A stretch of DNA of 64,000 nucleotides from Chitinasiproducens palmae (GCF_900095735.1 NZ_FNLO01000011.1:62001-126000); one strand, 5' to 3'. Numbered from the stretch's first letter, positions 1 to 11,213 are shown. A program made the numbers and translations. The notes: generated from the letters alone by a model not told the origin.

Positions 1-421
1 CGTCCATCAGGAAAGTCCAGCCGGGGAACGGCGCGCCGGTGGCCAGGCGGATCACGAAGGGGATTATCTCGGTGACCACCAGCAGGGGCAGTACGTAGAC
101 CGCCTGCACCCAGAACGGCAGCGGCAGCACGCGGCGGTGAATCGAGATGGCGCCATAGGACAGCAGCGTGTAGGCGAGCGCGTGCTCGCCGAACAGGCTC
201 GCCTCGTGTACGTCGATCAGGATGCCCAGCGCGAACGCGATGCCGATGCCGACCTTGCGCGGCTGGTGAAGATTCCAGAACAGCAGGGTGAGCGCGACCC
301 AGTCGGGCACGCCCGGCAGTCGGCCCCAGGGCAGCAGGTCGAGCGCGAAGGCGACCGCGAGGCTCACGTAGATGAACCAGCGGCTCGCGGGGAGCAGGAT
401 GTATTGCGGCTCGTTCATCAT
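1..421 (-). CDS. mreD: Rod shape-determining protein MreD (3' end outside window)
   Basis: Integral membrane partner of MreC/MreB in the lateral-wall (elongasome) machinery. Reading the minus strand from 421 gives an N-terminus MMNEPQYILLPASRW followed by hydrophobic segments and the MreD-like stretch LLFWNLHQPRKVGIGIAFALG, then GEHALAYTLLSYGA. The frame stays open to the window edge, so the last part of the protein (about 140 codons are visible) is missing only because the window ends. Two in-frame ATGs (421 and 418) are possible starts; the first overlaps the mreC stop as ATGA, which indicates translational coupling. Order mreB-mreC-mreD is the usual one. Confidence 0.9.
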   Translation of the reverse strand, partial: MMNEPQYILLPASRWFIYVSLAVAFALDLLPWGRLPGVPDWVALTLLFWNLHQPRKVGIGIAFALGILIDVHEASLFGEHALAYTLLSYGAISIHRRVLPLPFWVQAVYVLPLLVVTEIIPFVIRLATGAPFPGWTFLMD

Positions 422-1479
422 CGGGCAGGCCTCGCGGCGGAGGAGGGCGAGGCGGCACGCGCCGTCGTCCGTTGACCCGCTCCGCCGGCGGACCGGGCGG
501 CCGCGCTGGCGGGCGCCGCGGCCGACGCACCCGCCCCGGCGGCACGCGCCGCGCCCGACACGCTGGCGGCGCCTGAAGCGGCGGAGGCGGCGGAGGCAGG
601 CTTGCCGTTGGCGTCCAGCGCACTGGCCGGATCCGGGCGGGGCAGCAGTTGCGGGTCGTATTTCAGGACCAGGACCGTGCGGGTGCCTTCGCTGGCCGCC
701 ACCGGCGTGGCGAGCACGCGCGCGAAGGCCGTGTCGGATTGCTTGTCGATGCGCACTACGCGGGCCACCGGCAGTCCCGGCGGATAGAGCCCGTCGAGGC
801 CGCTGGTGACCAGTTCGTCACCCACCCGGATGTCGACCGACAGCGGCACGAAACGCAGGTCCAGCAGGGAACCGCTCGACATGCCGTAGACCACGCTGCG
901 CACGCCCGTACGCATATTCTGCACCGGCACGGCCAGATCCTTGTCCGTCAGCAGCGAGACTTCGGCCTGCAACGGATAGAGCCGGGTCACCTGGCCGATC
1001 AGGCCTTCCTCGTTGACGACCGGGGCGCCGTTCTGCACGCCGTTGAGCGCGCCACGATCGATCACGACCACGCGCGCGAACGGGTCGCGCGTCTCATAAA
1101 GCACGCGCGAGGCAATCAAGCCGACGGTGGCCTGCTGCCGCAATTCAAGCAACGCGCGCAGGTGACCGTTCTCTTGCTCGAACTCGGCGGCGCGCGACGC
1201 GTTGAAGCCCAGCACCGCGTTGCGCTCGCGCAGCGCCTTGTTTTCCTGTTGCAATCGTACGTTGGACGCGAAGTAGCCGGCGATGCCGAGCCCGACGTCG
1301 CGCGGCACGAGGGCGGCGCGCTGGAGCGGCTGCAGGGCGGTGGCAATCGTCTGGCGTACCACGCCGAGCGTCTTGAAACGCGCGTCGGTGACCAGCAGGG
1401 CGATGGCCAGCAGTACGAACACGATCAGGCGCAGCAGCGCCGATGGTCCCTGTTTGAATAGCGGTGGACTTTGGTCCAT
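418..1479 (-). CDS. mreC: Rod shape-determining protein MreC
   Basis: Bitopic periplasmic scaffold that links the MreB cytoskeleton to PBP2/RodA. The chosen ATG at 1479 gives MDQSPPLFKQGPSALLRL, matching the usual betaproteobacterial N-terminus; the frame stays open upstream but that extension is Arg-rich and unlike the family. It is about 353 residues: one membrane segment near 18-38, a coiled coil around residues 60-100, then the beta-rich MreC core (ASRVLYETRDPFARVVVIDRG; GVQNGAPVVNEEGLIGQV). The last ~70 residues are an Ala/Ser-rich low-complexity tail, probably disordered. There is no strong Shine-Dalgarno at the chosen start. Confidence 0.93.
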   Translation of the reverse strand: MDQSPPLFKQGPSALLRLIVFVLLAIALLVTDARFKTLGVVRQTIATALQPLQRAALVPRDVGLGIAGYFASNVRLQQENKALRERNAVLGFNASRAAEFEQENGHLRALLELRQQATVGLIASRVLYETRDPFARVVVIDRGALNGVQNGAPVVNEEGLIGQVTRLYPLQAEVSLLTDKDLAVPVQNMRTGVRSVVYGMSSGSLLDLRFVPLSVDIRVGDELVTSGLDGLYPPGLPVARVVRIDKQSDTAFARVLATPVAASEGTRTVLVLKYDPQLLPRPDPASALDANGKPASAASAASGAASVSGAARAAGAGASAAAPASAAARSAGGAGQRTTARAASPSSAARPAR

Positions 1480-1748
1480 ATCGACGGCGTTCAGGCGGTC
1501 GGCGTGAAGCGGAACGGCGCACGCTGCCGGCCGGCACGCCCGATGTCGCCGGCGTGCGTACACGCAGGGACGGCATGCGGAAGGAAGGAGGCGGTAGCCG
1601 CGCCGCCTGGCGTCGCGACCCGTCGCACAGTAACCGCGCAGACACGCGTGCGGTCCGCAGCGGCCGATCGACGCCGGTCCGGCCGGCTACGCAGGTTCCG
1701 GTTCATGCAATCCCGCCTGCGAGTGCAGCCATCCCGCCGCCGCAACGC

Positions 1749-2792
<1,044 letters not shown>

Positions 2793-3184
2793 TCAGGTTC
2801 CTGTCTCGCCGAGGCACGATCGTGCCTCGAGCGCAAAAATTTGGACGGCGGGGGATTACCGTTGGCCGTCGGGACGCGCCCCGCGCCCCGGTCTAGCGAG
2901 TCACGTCGGGCGAGCAGCGGCGCGGCTTGGGACATTCCGGGCGAAACCCTCCTTGATGCCTAAGGGTGCCCTGCGAGTCAAGTGCGTAATCATACCTTAT
3001 AATCCGAGCCCTATAAGCAGGATTCCCGCAGCATTTCAGCAGCTTGTCACACAACCCCGGCGCATCGTGGCGTGGCGGGCAACGGCACGCCGCGAAGGCG
3101 GCCGGCGGCCGCCGCGAAGCGACGGATGCGGTGCCGCTGCGCCGCCCCTGCGCCCCTGGCGCCCGCCCTTACTGAATCGAGAGC
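2793..3184. promoter_or_regulatory. Divergent mreB / gatC control region
   Basis: 392 bases without a gene between divergent mreB and gatC. It contains an exact TATAAT at 2998-3003 on the plus strand, a plausible -10 for gatCAB-xth with a leader of roughly 175 bases; the hexamer 17 bases upstream (GAGTCA) is a poor -35. On the minus strand TTGACT (2981-2976) could be a -35 for mreB, but its matching -10 is weak. No ORF or RNA recognised. Confidence 0.45.
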
Positions 3185-3484
3185 ATGTCCCTGACCCCGA
3201 ACGACGTCGCGCGCATCGCGCATCTCGCCCGCCTGGAATTGCCCGAGGCCGCGGTGGCACCGCTGCTCGGCCAGCTCAACGCGTTCTTCGGACTGGTCGA
3301 GCAGATGCAGGCGGTCGATACCACCGGCATCGCCCCGCTCGCGCACCCGATCGAGGTGGTCGAGCCGGTGGCGCTGCGGTTGCGCGAGGATGCCGTGGCA
3401 GCGGAAATCGACCGCACCGCGAATCAGGCGAGCGCGCCCGCGACCGAGGACGGGCTGTACCTGGTGCCGCGGGTCATCGAGTAA
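3185..3484 (+). CDS. gatC: Glu-tRNA(Gln)/Asp-tRNA(Asn) amidotransferase subunit C
   Basis: Small subunit that wraps around and stabilises GatA in the GatCAB amidotransferase, which converts mischarged Glu-tRNA(Gln) and/or Asp-tRNA(Asn). 99 residues, normal size. The N-terminus [19 protein letters not shown] and the C-terminal [14 protein letters not shown] are typical of GatC. First gene of gatC-gatA-gatB; a 195-base gap separates it from gatA, longer than usual for this operon. Confidence 0.96.
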   Translation: MSLTPNDVARIAHLARLELPEAAVAPLLGQLNAFFGLVEQMQAVDTTGIAPLAHPIEVVEPVALRLREDAVAAEIDRTANQASAPATEDGLYLVPRVIE

Positions 3485-3679
3485 GCAGCGCCCGGCCTGG
3501 CGTCGGCGCCGCGTCGGCTTCGTGCGGGTGGCCGCCGTCCGCGGCGTTGGCGGACCGGTTCGCGCGGCCGGCTGGGCCGCCCGCCGAAGCGTCTGCTGCA
3601 CGAGGCACCGCCACGTCAGGCACCGCTGGCTCGCGCCGCCCTCGGCGGCGTACCGAATTTCTAGAAGGAAGGACTTCCG

Positions 3680-5158
3680 ATGGACGACACTAGCCTGACC
3701 GGGCTGCGCGAGGCGCTCGACGCGCGGCGCTGCTCGGCCGTTGAACTGGCTCGGCAATACCTGGCGCGCATCGAGGCGGCCAACGCGCTGAACGCGTACG
3801 TCAGCGTCGACGCGGCGCGCACGCTGGCGCAGGCAGCCGCGGCCGATGCCCGCCTGGCGGCTGGCGAGCGCGCGCCGTTGCTCGGCGTGCCGATCGCGCA
3901 CAAGGACGTGTTCGTCACGCGCGAATGGCCGTCCACCGCGGGGTCGAAGATGTTGGCCGGCTATCGCAGCCCGTTCGACGCGACCGTCGTGGCAAAGCTG
4001 GCTGCCGCCGGCGCGGTGTGCCTCGGCAAGACCAATATGGACGAGTTCGCGATGGGCTCGTCGAACGAGAACTCGTACTTCGGACCGGTGCGCAATCCCT
4101 GGGACCATGCTGCGGTGCCGGGCGGTTCGTCCGGCGGCTCCGCCGCAGCGGTGGCCGCGAATCTGTGCGTGGCCGCGACAGGTACCGATACCGGCGGCTC
4201 GATCCGTCAGCCGGCCGCGCTGACCGGCATCACCGGCATCAAGCCGACTTACGGCCGCGTGTCGCGCTACGGCATGATCGCTTTCGCCTCGTCGCTCGAT
4301 CAGGCTGGGCCGATGGCGCGCTCGGCGGCGGACTGCGCGCATGTGCTGTCGGCGATTGCCGGCGTCGATCCCCGCGATTCGACCAGCATCGATCGCGACG
4401 GCGAGGATTTCGCGCGCCATCTCGACCAGCCGCTGGCCGGCGCGGACGCCGCCCGTCCGCTGGCGGGCCTGCGCATCGGTCTGCCGCGCGAATATTTCGG
4501 CGACGGCCTGTCCGCGGACGTACGCGCCGCGGTCGAGCAGGCGTTGTCGGTGTACCGGTCGCTGGGCGCCACGCTGGTCGATGTTTCGCTGCCGAAGACG
4601 GAACTGTCGATTCCCGTCTATTACGTGATCGCGCCGGCTGAAGCCTCGTCGAATCTGTCGCGCTTCGATGGCGTGCGCTTCGGCCACCGCGCCGCCGAGT
4701 ACGGCGACCTGCTCGACATGTACAAGAAGAGCCGCGCGGAAGGGTTCGGCGCGGAGGTGCAGCGTCGTATCCTGGTCGGCGCCTATGTGCTGTCGCATGG
4801 CTATTACGACGCGTACTACCTGCAGGCGCAACGTATCCGGCGCATCATCGCCGACGACTTCCAGAAGGCATTCGCCGAGTGCGATGTGCTGATGGGGCCG
4901 GTGTCGCCGACTGTGGCGTGGAATCTCGGCGAGAAGCAGGACGACCCGCTGTCGATGTACCTGGCCGACGTGTACACGCTGTCGGTCAGCCTGGCCGGCC
5001 TGCCGGGCATGAGCGTGCCGTGCGGCTTCGGTGCCGGCGATCGGCCGGTCGGTCTGCAGATCATCGGCAATTATTTCGACGAAGCGCGCATGCTGCAGAT
5101 CGCGCATGCGTTCCAACGCGCGACCGACTGGCACACCCGCACGCCGAAGGACCTCTGA
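3680..5158 (+). CDS. gatA: Glu-tRNA(Gln)/Asp-tRNA(Asn) amidotransferase subunit A
   Basis: Amidase-signature subunit that hydrolyses glutamine and passes ammonia to GatB. 492 residues. The Ser-cisSer-Lys triad is intact: Lys75 in GVPIAHKD, Ser150 in [14 protein letters not shown] and nucleophile Ser174 in [12 protein letters not shown], with the 75- and 24-residue spacings expected of the family. The ATG at 3680 is preceded by AGAAGGAAGG, a good ribosome-binding site. It ends two bases before the gatB ATG. Confidence 0.98.
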   Translation: MDDTSLTGLREALDARRCSAVELARQYLARIEAANALNAYVSVDAARTLAQAAAADARLAAGERAPLLGVPIAHKDVFVTREWPSTAGSKMLAGYRSPFDATVVAKLAAAGAVCLGKTNMDEFAMGSSNENSYFGPVRNPWDHAAVPGGSSGGSAAAVAANLCVAATGTDTGGSIRQPAALTGITGIKPTYGRVSRYGMIAFASSLDQAGPMARSAADCAHVLSAIAGVDPRDSTSIDRDGEDFARHLDQPLAGADAARPLAGLRIGLPREYFGDGLSADVRAAVEQALSVYRSLGATLVDVSLPKTELSIPVYYVIAPAEASSNLSRFDGVRFGHRAAEYGDLLDMYKKSRAEGFGAEVQRRILVGAYVLSHGYYDAYYLQAQRIRRIIADDFQKAFAECDVLMGPVSPTVAWNLGEKQDDPLSMYLADVYTLSVSLAGLPGMSVPCGFGAGDRPVGLQIIGNYFDEARMLQIAHAFQRATDWHTRTPKDL

Positions 5159-5160
5159 CC

Positions 5161-6636
5161 ATGCTTGAACGATTCCCTGGCTGGGAGGTCGTGATCGGCC
5201 TCGAGACGCATGCCCAGCTCTCGACTGTCTCGAAGATCTTCTCGGCGGCGCCGACCGCATTCGGTGCCGCGCCGAACACGCAGGCAAGCGTGGTCGACCT
5301 GGCGCTGCCCGGCACGCTGCCGGTGTTGAATCGCGCGGCGGTCGAGCGCGCGATCCGACTGGGGCTGGCGCTGGGCGCAACGATCTCGCCGCGCAGCATC
5401 TTCGCGCGCAAGAACTACTTCTATCCGGATCTTCCGAAGGGCTATCAGATCAGCCAGTACGAGATTCCGGTGGTGCAGGGCGGCTCGCTCACCGTGCAGG
5501 TGGTGCCCGCGACGGGCGAGGCGTACGAAAAGACCGTCAACCTGACCCGCGCGCACCTCGAGGAAGACGCGGGCAAGTCGCTGCACGAGGACTTTGCCGG
5601 CATGACCGGCATCGACCTGAACCGGGCCGGCACGCCGTTGCTGGAAATCGTCAGCGAACCCGAGATGCGCAGCGCGGCCGAGGCGGTGGCCTACGCGCGC
5701 GCGCTGCATAGCCTGGTGGTGTGGCTGGGTGTGTGCGACGGCAACATGCAGGAAGGCTCGTTCCGCTGCGACGCGAACGTCTCGGTGCGACGCGTCGGCG
5801 CGACGGCCTTCGGCACGCGCGCGGAGATCAAGAACCTGAATTCGTTCCGCTTCCTCGAGGAGGCGATCAACTACGAAGTGCGGCGCCAGATCGAGCTGAT
5901 CGAAGACGGCGGCGAAGTGGTGCAGGAAACGCGGCTGTACGATCCCGACCGGCACGAGACCCGTTCGATGCGCAGCAAGGAAGACGCGCACGACTATCGT
6001 TATTTCCCGGACCCGGACCTGTTGCCGCTGGCGATCGGGCAGGCGTGGATCGACGAGGTGGCCGCGTCGCTGCCCGAACTGCCGCAGGCCATGCAGCGCC
6101 GCCTTGGCGACGCCTACGGCCTGTCGAAGCAGGACGCCGCGACGCTGACCGCGTCGCGCGCCTATGCGGCGTATTTCGAGGCGGTGGTGGGTGCGCTGGA
6201 CGGCACGCAGGCCAAGACCGCCGCGAACTGGGTGATGGGCGAACTCGCCTCGCAGCTGAACCGGGCCGGTATCGAGATCGAGGCGGCGCCTGTCACGCCG
6301 CAACAACTGGCTGCACTGCTGCGCCGCGTTGCGGACGGCACGATCTCCAACAAGATCGCCAAGGAGGTGTTCCAGGCGATGTGGGACGAGCCGTCCGGCG
6401 CTGCCGATGCCGCGGACCGCATCATCGAGGCGCGCGGCCTAAAGCAGATTTCGGACAGCGGCGAGCTGGAAGGAATCATCGATGCCGTGTTGGCCGCCAA
6501 TCAGAAGTCGGTCGACGAATACCGCGCGGGCAAGGAGAAGGCGTTCAATGCACTGGTGGGTCAGGCGATGAAGGCGACCCGCGGCAAGGCCAACCCGCAA
6601 CAGGTGAACGAACTGTTGAAGCAGAAACTGGCCTGA
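5161..6636 (+). CDS. gatB: Glu-tRNA(Gln)/Asp-tRNA(Asn) amidotransferase subunit B
   Basis: tRNA-binding and kinase subunit of GatCAB: it phosphorylates the mischarged carboxylate and completes amidation. 491 residues from the ATG at 5161 ([20 protein letters not shown]); the frame is open further upstream through gatA, but the family starts here. Signatures include [37 protein letters not shown] and the C-terminal YqeY-like tail domain (about residues 340-491, [26 protein letters not shown]). Confidence 0.98.
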   Translation: MLERFPGWEVVIGLETHAQLSTVSKIFSAAPTAFGAAPNTQASVVDLALPGTLPVLNRAAVERAIRLGLALGATISPRSIFARKNYFYPDLPKGYQISQYEIPVVQGGSLTVQVVPATGEAYEKTVNLTRAHLEEDAGKSLHEDFAGMTGIDLNRAGTPLLEIVSEPEMRSAAEAVAYARALHSLVVWLGVCDGNMQEGSFRCDANVSVRRVGATAFGTRAEIKNLNSFRFLEEAINYEVRRQIELIEDGGEVVQETRLYDPDRHETRSMRSKEDAHDYRYFPDPDLLPLAIGQAWIDEVAASLPELPQAMQRRLGDAYGLSKQDAATLTASRAYAAYFEAVVGALDGTQAKTAANWVMGELASQLNRAGIEIEAAPVTPQQLAALLRRVADGTISNKIAKEVFQAMWDEPSGAADAADRIIEARGLKQISDSGELEGIIDAVLAANQKSVDEYRAGKEKAFNALVGQAMKATRGKANPQQVNELLKQKLA

Positions 6637-6658
6637 CCGGCCGGAATCGAGGAGCGAG

Positions 6659-7435
6659 ATGCGAGTCATCACTGCCAATCTGAACGGCATCCGGTCGGCG
6701 GCCCGCAAGGGCTTCTTCGATTGGTTCAAGGACCAGGACGCCGACTTCGTCTGCGTGCAGGAACTGAAGGCGCAGCAATGCGACATGACGCCCGAACACC
6801 TGGCGCCGCACGGCTATACCGGCTATTTCCAGCATGCGGTGAAGAAGGGATATAGCGGCGCCGGCGTGTACGCCCGTCATGAGCCCGACGAGGTGGTGGT
6901 CGGCTTCGGCACGCAGGAGTTCGACGACGAGGGGCGCTACGTCGAGCTGCGTTACGGCAAGCTGTCGCTGATTTCGGTCTACGTGCCGTCCGGTTCGAGC
7001 GGCGAGGAACGCCAGACTGCCAAGTTTCGTTTCATGGACGCGTTCATGCCCCATCTGAGCGGACTGGTCGCCGAAGGGCGCGAGGTCCTGCTGTGCGGCG
7101 ATGTGAACATCGCGCACCGCGAGATCGATATCCGCAACTGGAAGGGCAACCTGAAGAATTCCGGCTTCCTTCCCGAGGAGCGCGCCTGGCTGACCCGTCT
7201 GTTCGACGAGGTCGGCTACGTCGACGTGCATCGCCGGCTCGATCCGCGCCCCGAGCAGTACACGTGGTGGAGCAACCGCGGGCAGGCCTACGCGAAGAAC
7301 GTCGGCTGGCGGATCGACTACCATCTCGCCACGCCGAAGATCGCCGAGACCGCGCATACCGTGGCGGTCTTCAAGGACATCAAGTTCAGCGATCACGCGC
7401 CGCTTACGATCGACTATCGCTTCCCGGTGCGTTGA
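6659..7435 (+). CDS. xth: Exodeoxyribonuclease III / AP endonuclease (ExoA type)
   Basis: Base-excision repair enzyme of the EEP (exonuclease-endonuclease-phosphatase) fold that cuts at abasic sites and has 3'-5' exonuclease and 3'-phosphatase activity. 258 residues. Catalytic motifs are intact: VQELK (Glu35), GDVNIAHREIDI (Asp148, Asn150), WWSNRGQAYAKNVGWRIDY and the C-terminal SDHAP (Asp245-His246). It starts 22 bases after gatB with GAGGAGCGAG before the ATG, so it is probably the last gene of the gat transcript. Confidence 0.96.
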   Translation: MRVITANLNGIRSAARKGFFDWFKDQDADFVCVQELKAQQCDMTPEHLAPHGYTGYFQHAVKKGYSGAGVYARHEPDEVVVGFGTQEFDDEGRYVELRYGKLSLISVYVPSGSSGEERQTAKFRFMDAFMPHLSGLVAEGREVLLCGDVNIAHREIDIRNWKGNLKNSGFLPEERAWLTRLFDEVGYVDVHRRLDPRPEQYTWWSNRGQAYAKNVGWRIDYHLATPKIAETAHTVAVFKDIKFSDHAPLTIDYRFPVR

Positions 7436-7489
7436 GCGAAACGGTCGGGCCGCCGCGAAAGCGGGCCGGCCCGGCGCTGGGCGCGACGG

Positions 7490-8365
7490 TCAGCCGCCCA
7501 TCAGATCGATCACCGTCAACACCACCCAGGTGGTCGGATCGTAGACAATGGCCCACCCCTGGTAATAGCCGATCTGGTATCCCGGCGGCGGCGGCGGCAA
7601 GGTCGCGATCAGCGGCGGCGGCAACGGTTCGATGTAGCGCCAGTACGCGCCTGGGATTTGCCAGCCCGGCTGGAAGGTCGGGCGGCGCTGCCAGTCGAAG
7701 GCGCCAAACGACGGTGCGTAGTAATTGCGCAGATACACGCGATCGCGGTCGCGGAACGCATAGCCGGGGGGCGGCCCGCCAACCGGGCCTCGGCCGCGAT
7801 ACTGCGGTCCGCCAGGGCCGTAGTAGCCGTGCGGCGGCCCACCGGGCGACACTTCGCGCCCTGGCGCCGCATGCCATCCCGGGCCGCCGTTGCCGCCAGG
7901 GCCATTGGTCCAGCCGCGCGGCGCGTTGCCGCCATTGCCCGGGCCGTTCCACCCGTGTTGACCGCCTTGCCCACCGGGACCGCCCGGCCCTGGATTGCTT
8001 CCCTGCGGCGCGTTGCCCGCGCCAGGGCCGCCGTTCGCCGGCCGGCCCACGCCACCGGGGGTTCGACCGGGCAGCGGTTGACCATGCACGCCGCCGTTCT
8101 GGGCGCCTGGGTTCCCCTGCGGGTGACCGCCTTGAGGCTGTCCGCCTTGTGGACGGCCCCCCTGCGGCTGCCCGCCTTGCGGTGGCGCACCTTGGGGCTG
8201 ACCGCCCTGCGGGCTACCATTACCCGGGCCATGCCCGCCGCCCGGAAAATTGTTTTGCGCGGACGCCGTGACCGGAGCGAGCGCGCCGGCGAGTACCGCG
8301 CTGAGAATGCCGACCGCGTACAGGCGGTTCTGACGGCGGTGCATCGATCCGAAACGACTGGCCAT
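7490..8365 (-). CDS. Exported Gly/Gln/Pro-rich protein with RcnB-like C-terminus
   Basis: 291 residues, exported, function unknown. A signal peptide is visible (about residues 12-36, ending VTASAQ). Residues ~37-190 are low complexity: repeated PQGGQPQG-type units, then Gly/Pro/Asn-rich sequence. The C-terminal ~80 residues (FQPGWQIPGAYW; LPPPPPGYQIGYYQGWAIVYD; VVLTVIDL) resemble the RcnB family of small periplasmic metal-homeostasis/envelope proteins; that match is by eye and weak. AGGAG lies 7 bases before the ATG at 8365, supporting this start over the Met at residue 8. Convergent with xth. Confidence 0.6.
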   Translation of the reverse strand: MASRFGSMHRRQNRLYAVGILSAVLAGALAPVTASAQNNFPGGGHGPGNGSPQGGQPQGAPPQGGQPQGGRPQGGQPQGGHPQGNPGAQNGGVHGQPLPGRTPGGVGRPANGGPGAGNAPQGSNPGPGGPGGQGGQHGWNGPGNGGNAPRGWTNGPGGNGGPGWHAAPGREVSPGGPPHGYYGPGGPQYRGRGPVGGPPPGYAFRDRDRVYLRNYYAPSFGAFDWQRRPTFQPGWQIPGAYWRYIEPLPPPLIATLPPPPPGYQIGYYQGWAIVYDPTTWVVLTVIDLMGG

Positions 8366-8576
8366 GTCTGCGCTCCTCTGGACCGGAACGAGTGTCCCGG
8401 CCGCACCGGTTCCATAGGTCGACCGTGCGATTCCATTCTAGGGAGTGCGCCGGCCCGCGCTTGTAACCGTTTGCGTCGCTGGGTATCCGTCCCTTACGGC
8501 CGCAACAGTCAACGCGGTGCGCGGTCGAGTGGTGGCCAACGCGCTGCCCGACCGAGCCCGCGAGCCCGCGCGCGGC

Positions 8577-9536
8577 TCAGGACGACGCGGCCGTCGCCGG
8601 TGCCGCGGCTGCCGCCTTCGCGCGTGCCGGCAGGCGGTCCTTGCGCTGCGCGGTGGTCAGCGGGAACGGCGGCAGCGTCTGCACCGTGTAGCCGAGCGCC
8701 TTCGCGAACAGCGGCAACATGTCGTTGAGCCGCTTGCGCAGCGCCAGCTCGCGTTTGTACGTGTAGGGATGGACGAGCGCGAAGTCCAGCGGATGTCGCC
8801 GGTTGGCCAGCGCAACCTTCTGCCAGAAATTGATCGCCGCGCGCGGATCGTAGCCGGCGCGCGAGGCGATGTCCGCGCCGATGACGTCGGCTTCGGTCTC
8901 GTCGGCCGTGCCATAGCGCAGGCCGAGCAGACGATCGGTGCGCAGACCCTGCGCGCCGACCGGCGGCACCAGTCCGAACAAGCGGCTGATGCGCTCATCG
9001 GCGACGCGGTCCTGGGCCACGCTCGCGAGTCGGCCGCGTGCATGCTCGCGCAATGCATGCGCGCTCAAGTGTGCAAGCAGCAGCGCCAGCTCGTCGTCGC
9101 GCAACGACAGCTTGTCGATGATGCCGGAGTAGACGACGAACTTGCCGCCCGGCAGCGCGATGGCGTCGATCATCGGCGAGCGAACCACCTCGATGTCCCA
9201 ACGCCAGTCGCGCGCCCGATCGTTCCATTTCAATGCATATGGCACCAGCTTCTGCAGGATCGCGCGCGAGCGGCGCACGCGCGCGTCGTTCGCCGGCAGC
9301 AGCGTGCGGCTGGCGCGCGCGTTGCCGATCAGGCGCTGGTAGGTGGCGTCGCCCTGCAGTTCGAGATCGGCGGCTGGCATCGCATGGCGGAACGCATCCC
9401 CGCCGCCGTCGCGCAACTGCTGTTCGGTCGCGGAGGCGGCGCTCGGCGGCGTCGCCTGGGCGAGTGCGGCGGTAGCGAATGGCAGCGCGACGCAGCACGC
9501 CAGCAGCTTACGCAGCCGGGTCAGCCGATGCAGCAT
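8577..9536 (-). CDS. M48-family peptidase homologue with degenerate zinc motif
   Basis: Exported protein of about 319 residues from the ATG at 9536 (the frame is open upstream but the family starts here). The signal peptide is residues 1-26 (LLACCVALPFATAALA). Overall layout is that of an M48 (Oma1/BepA-type) metalloprotease: IDAIALPGGKFVVYSGII, DDELALLLAH, and the downstream third-ligand helix ADETEADVIGADIASRAGYDP (Glu215). However, the HExxH motif reads H156-L-S-A-H160: the catalytic Glu is Leu, so proteolysis as in the family is unlikely. It may be a non-catalytic chaperone or binding protein. The C-terminus is Ala-rich. Confidence 0.85.
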   Translation of the reverse strand: MLHRLTRLRKLLACCVALPFATAALAQATPPSAASATEQQLRDGGGDAFRHAMPAADLELQGDATYQRLIGNARASRTLLPANDARVRRSRAILQKLVPYALKWNDRARDWRWDIEVVRSPMIDAIALPGGKFVVYSGIIDKLSLRDDELALLLAHLSAHALREHARGRLASVAQDRVADERISRLFGLVPPVGAQGLRTDRLLGLRYGTADETEADVIGADIASRAGYDPRAAINFWQKVALANRRHPLDFALVHPYTYKRELALRKRLNDMLPLFAKALGYTVQTLPPFPLTTAQRKDRLPARAKAAAAAPATAASS

Positions 9537-9694
9537 CGGCAGGCGGCCGGCCGGGCGGTCCGGCAGGCGTGCCGCTTCGCGGCCTGGATCCGATAAGCCT
9601 AGCCGCCGGCACGGCCGCTGCGTGGTCGCCGGCAGCGGCGAGGCAGCCCTGAGCGACGCCGCCGCGCCCCGTTTGCACGGTGTCGATCGTCCGG

Positions 9695-10960
9695 TCATTG
9701 CGTGCTGCTCCAGGGCGCCACCTTGGGCAGCAACAACAGACCCGGCAGGCCGAGCGCCGCGCAGACCAGGAAGAAGTCGAACCAGCCGACCTGGGCGACG
9801 ATGTAGCCGGTACCTGCATTGGCAAAGGTGCGCGGCACCGACGCCAGGCTGGTGAAGAGCGCGAACTGCGTCGCCGTATAGCGCGGATCGGTAGTGCTGG
9901 CGATATAGGCGGTGAAGGCGGCCGTGCCGAGGCCGGCGGAAAACGCTTCCAGGCCGATCACCAGCGCCAGGCCGAGCTGGCTGGCGCCGGCGTGCGCAAG
10001 CCAGGCAAAGCCCAGCACCGCCACCAGTTGCACGACGCCGAAGATCCACAGGCCGCGCGCGATGCCGAGTCGGATCAGCCAGACGCCGCCGATCAGGCCA
10101 CCGGCAATGCTGGCCCAGAAGCCGCTGGTTTTCGCGATCAGGCCGATGTCGGTCTTCGTGAAGCCCAGGTCCAGGTAGAACGAGGTCGCAAGCGCGGTCG
10201 CCATGCTGTCGCCGAGCTTGTAAAGGAAGATGAAGGCCAGCACGAGCAGCGCGCTGCGCAGGCCGTTGCGACCGACGAATTCCCGAAACGGCAGCACGAT
10301 CGCATCGTGCAGCGAGCGCGGCCGCGCCACGCCGAGGTCCGGCTCGCTGATCACCAGCGTCATCAGGATGCCGGGCAACATGAAGGCGGCGGTGATCGGG
10401 AACACCAGCGACCAGGGCAGGTGGTCGGCGAGCACCAGCGATAGCGCGCCGGGCACCAGGCCGGCGACCTTGTACGCGTTGACGTGGATCGCGGTGCCGA
10501 GGCCCTGTTCGCGATCGCTCAGCAGTTCACGCCGATAGGCATCGACAACGATGTCGAGGCTGGCGCTGAAGAAGGCCAGCAACGCCGAAAGGGCGGCGAC
10601 CAGCCAGATTTCCCGGGTCGGCGAGAACATGCCGAAGACAGCGATGGTCACCATCGTCAGCACTTCGGTCAGCAGCATCCAGCCGCGCCGCCGGCCGGGC
10701 CGCCAGCCGGCGAACGATGGCACGAAGCGGTCCATCAACGGCGCCCAGACGAACTTCCAGGTGTAGGGAAACTGGATCAGCGCGAACAGGCCGATCTGGC
10801 GCAGATCGACGCCGTCCGAGCGCAGCCAGGCCTGCAGCAGGCTGATCGAGGTGAACAGCGGCAACCCCGACATGAAGCCGAGGAAGACGCAGATCAACAT
10901 CCGGCCGTTGACCAGGGCGCGCCAGCCCGCGACAGGAGGCTGGCCAGAGGGGTTCTGCAT
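9695..10960 (-). CDS. ampG: AmpG-like muropeptide permease (MFS)
   Basis: Inner-membrane major-facilitator transporter, by family likely importing anhydro-muropeptides for cell-wall recycling. 421 residues from the ATG at 10960 (MQNPSGQPPVAGWRALVNGR); about 12 membrane segments. AmpG-like signatures: GFMSGLPLFTSISLLQAWLR, GLFALIQFPYTWKFVWAPLMDR, and later TAYIASTTDPRYTATQFALFTS. The longer open frame upstream is Arg/Pro-rich and not family-like. It lies downstream of metXW with a 253-base gap and is probably a separate transcript. Confidence 0.88.
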   Translation of the reverse strand: MQNPSGQPPVAGWRALVNGRMLICVFLGFMSGLPLFTSISLLQAWLRSDGVDLRQIGLFALIQFPYTWKFVWAPLMDRFVPSFAGWRPGRRRGWMLLTEVLTMVTIAVFGMFSPTREIWLVAALSALLAFFSASLDIVVDAYRRELLSDREQGLGTAIHVNAYKVAGLVPGALSLVLADHLPWSLVFPITAAFMLPGILMTLVISEPDLGVARPRSLHDAIVLPFREFVGRNGLRSALLVLAFIFLYKLGDSMATALATSFYLDLGFTKTDIGLIAKTSGFWASIAGGLIGGVWLIRLGIARGLWIFGVVQLVAVLGFAWLAHAGASQLGLALVIGLEAFSAGLGTAAFTAYIASTTDPRYTATQFALFTSLASVPRTFANAGTGYIVAQVGWFDFFLVCAALGLPGLLLLPKVAPWSSTQ

Positions 10961-11213
10961 CACTTGAGGCTGAAAACGAAACGGACGCGGCACGGCCGCG
11001 GGGAAAAGCGGGGCAACGCACCGGTCCGACAGGCAGCGGTGCCCGCCGCGCCCCTCACGCGTGCTGTCGGCGACGCACCCGGCTGGACCAGCAGTGGGCG
11101 CGCGCAAGGCGCGAAAGGGCGAAAGCAACGTGCACGGCGTGGGCGGTGGCGCGCAGCGGGCTGCCGGGCATCAACGCTGCATGCCGTCGTCGGAGCCGAT
11201 GGCGCCGCGGCGC

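Noticed and set aside
7960-8240. Non-coding GC-rich repeat array
   Set aside because: It is the in-frame low-complexity part of the exported RcnB-like protein.
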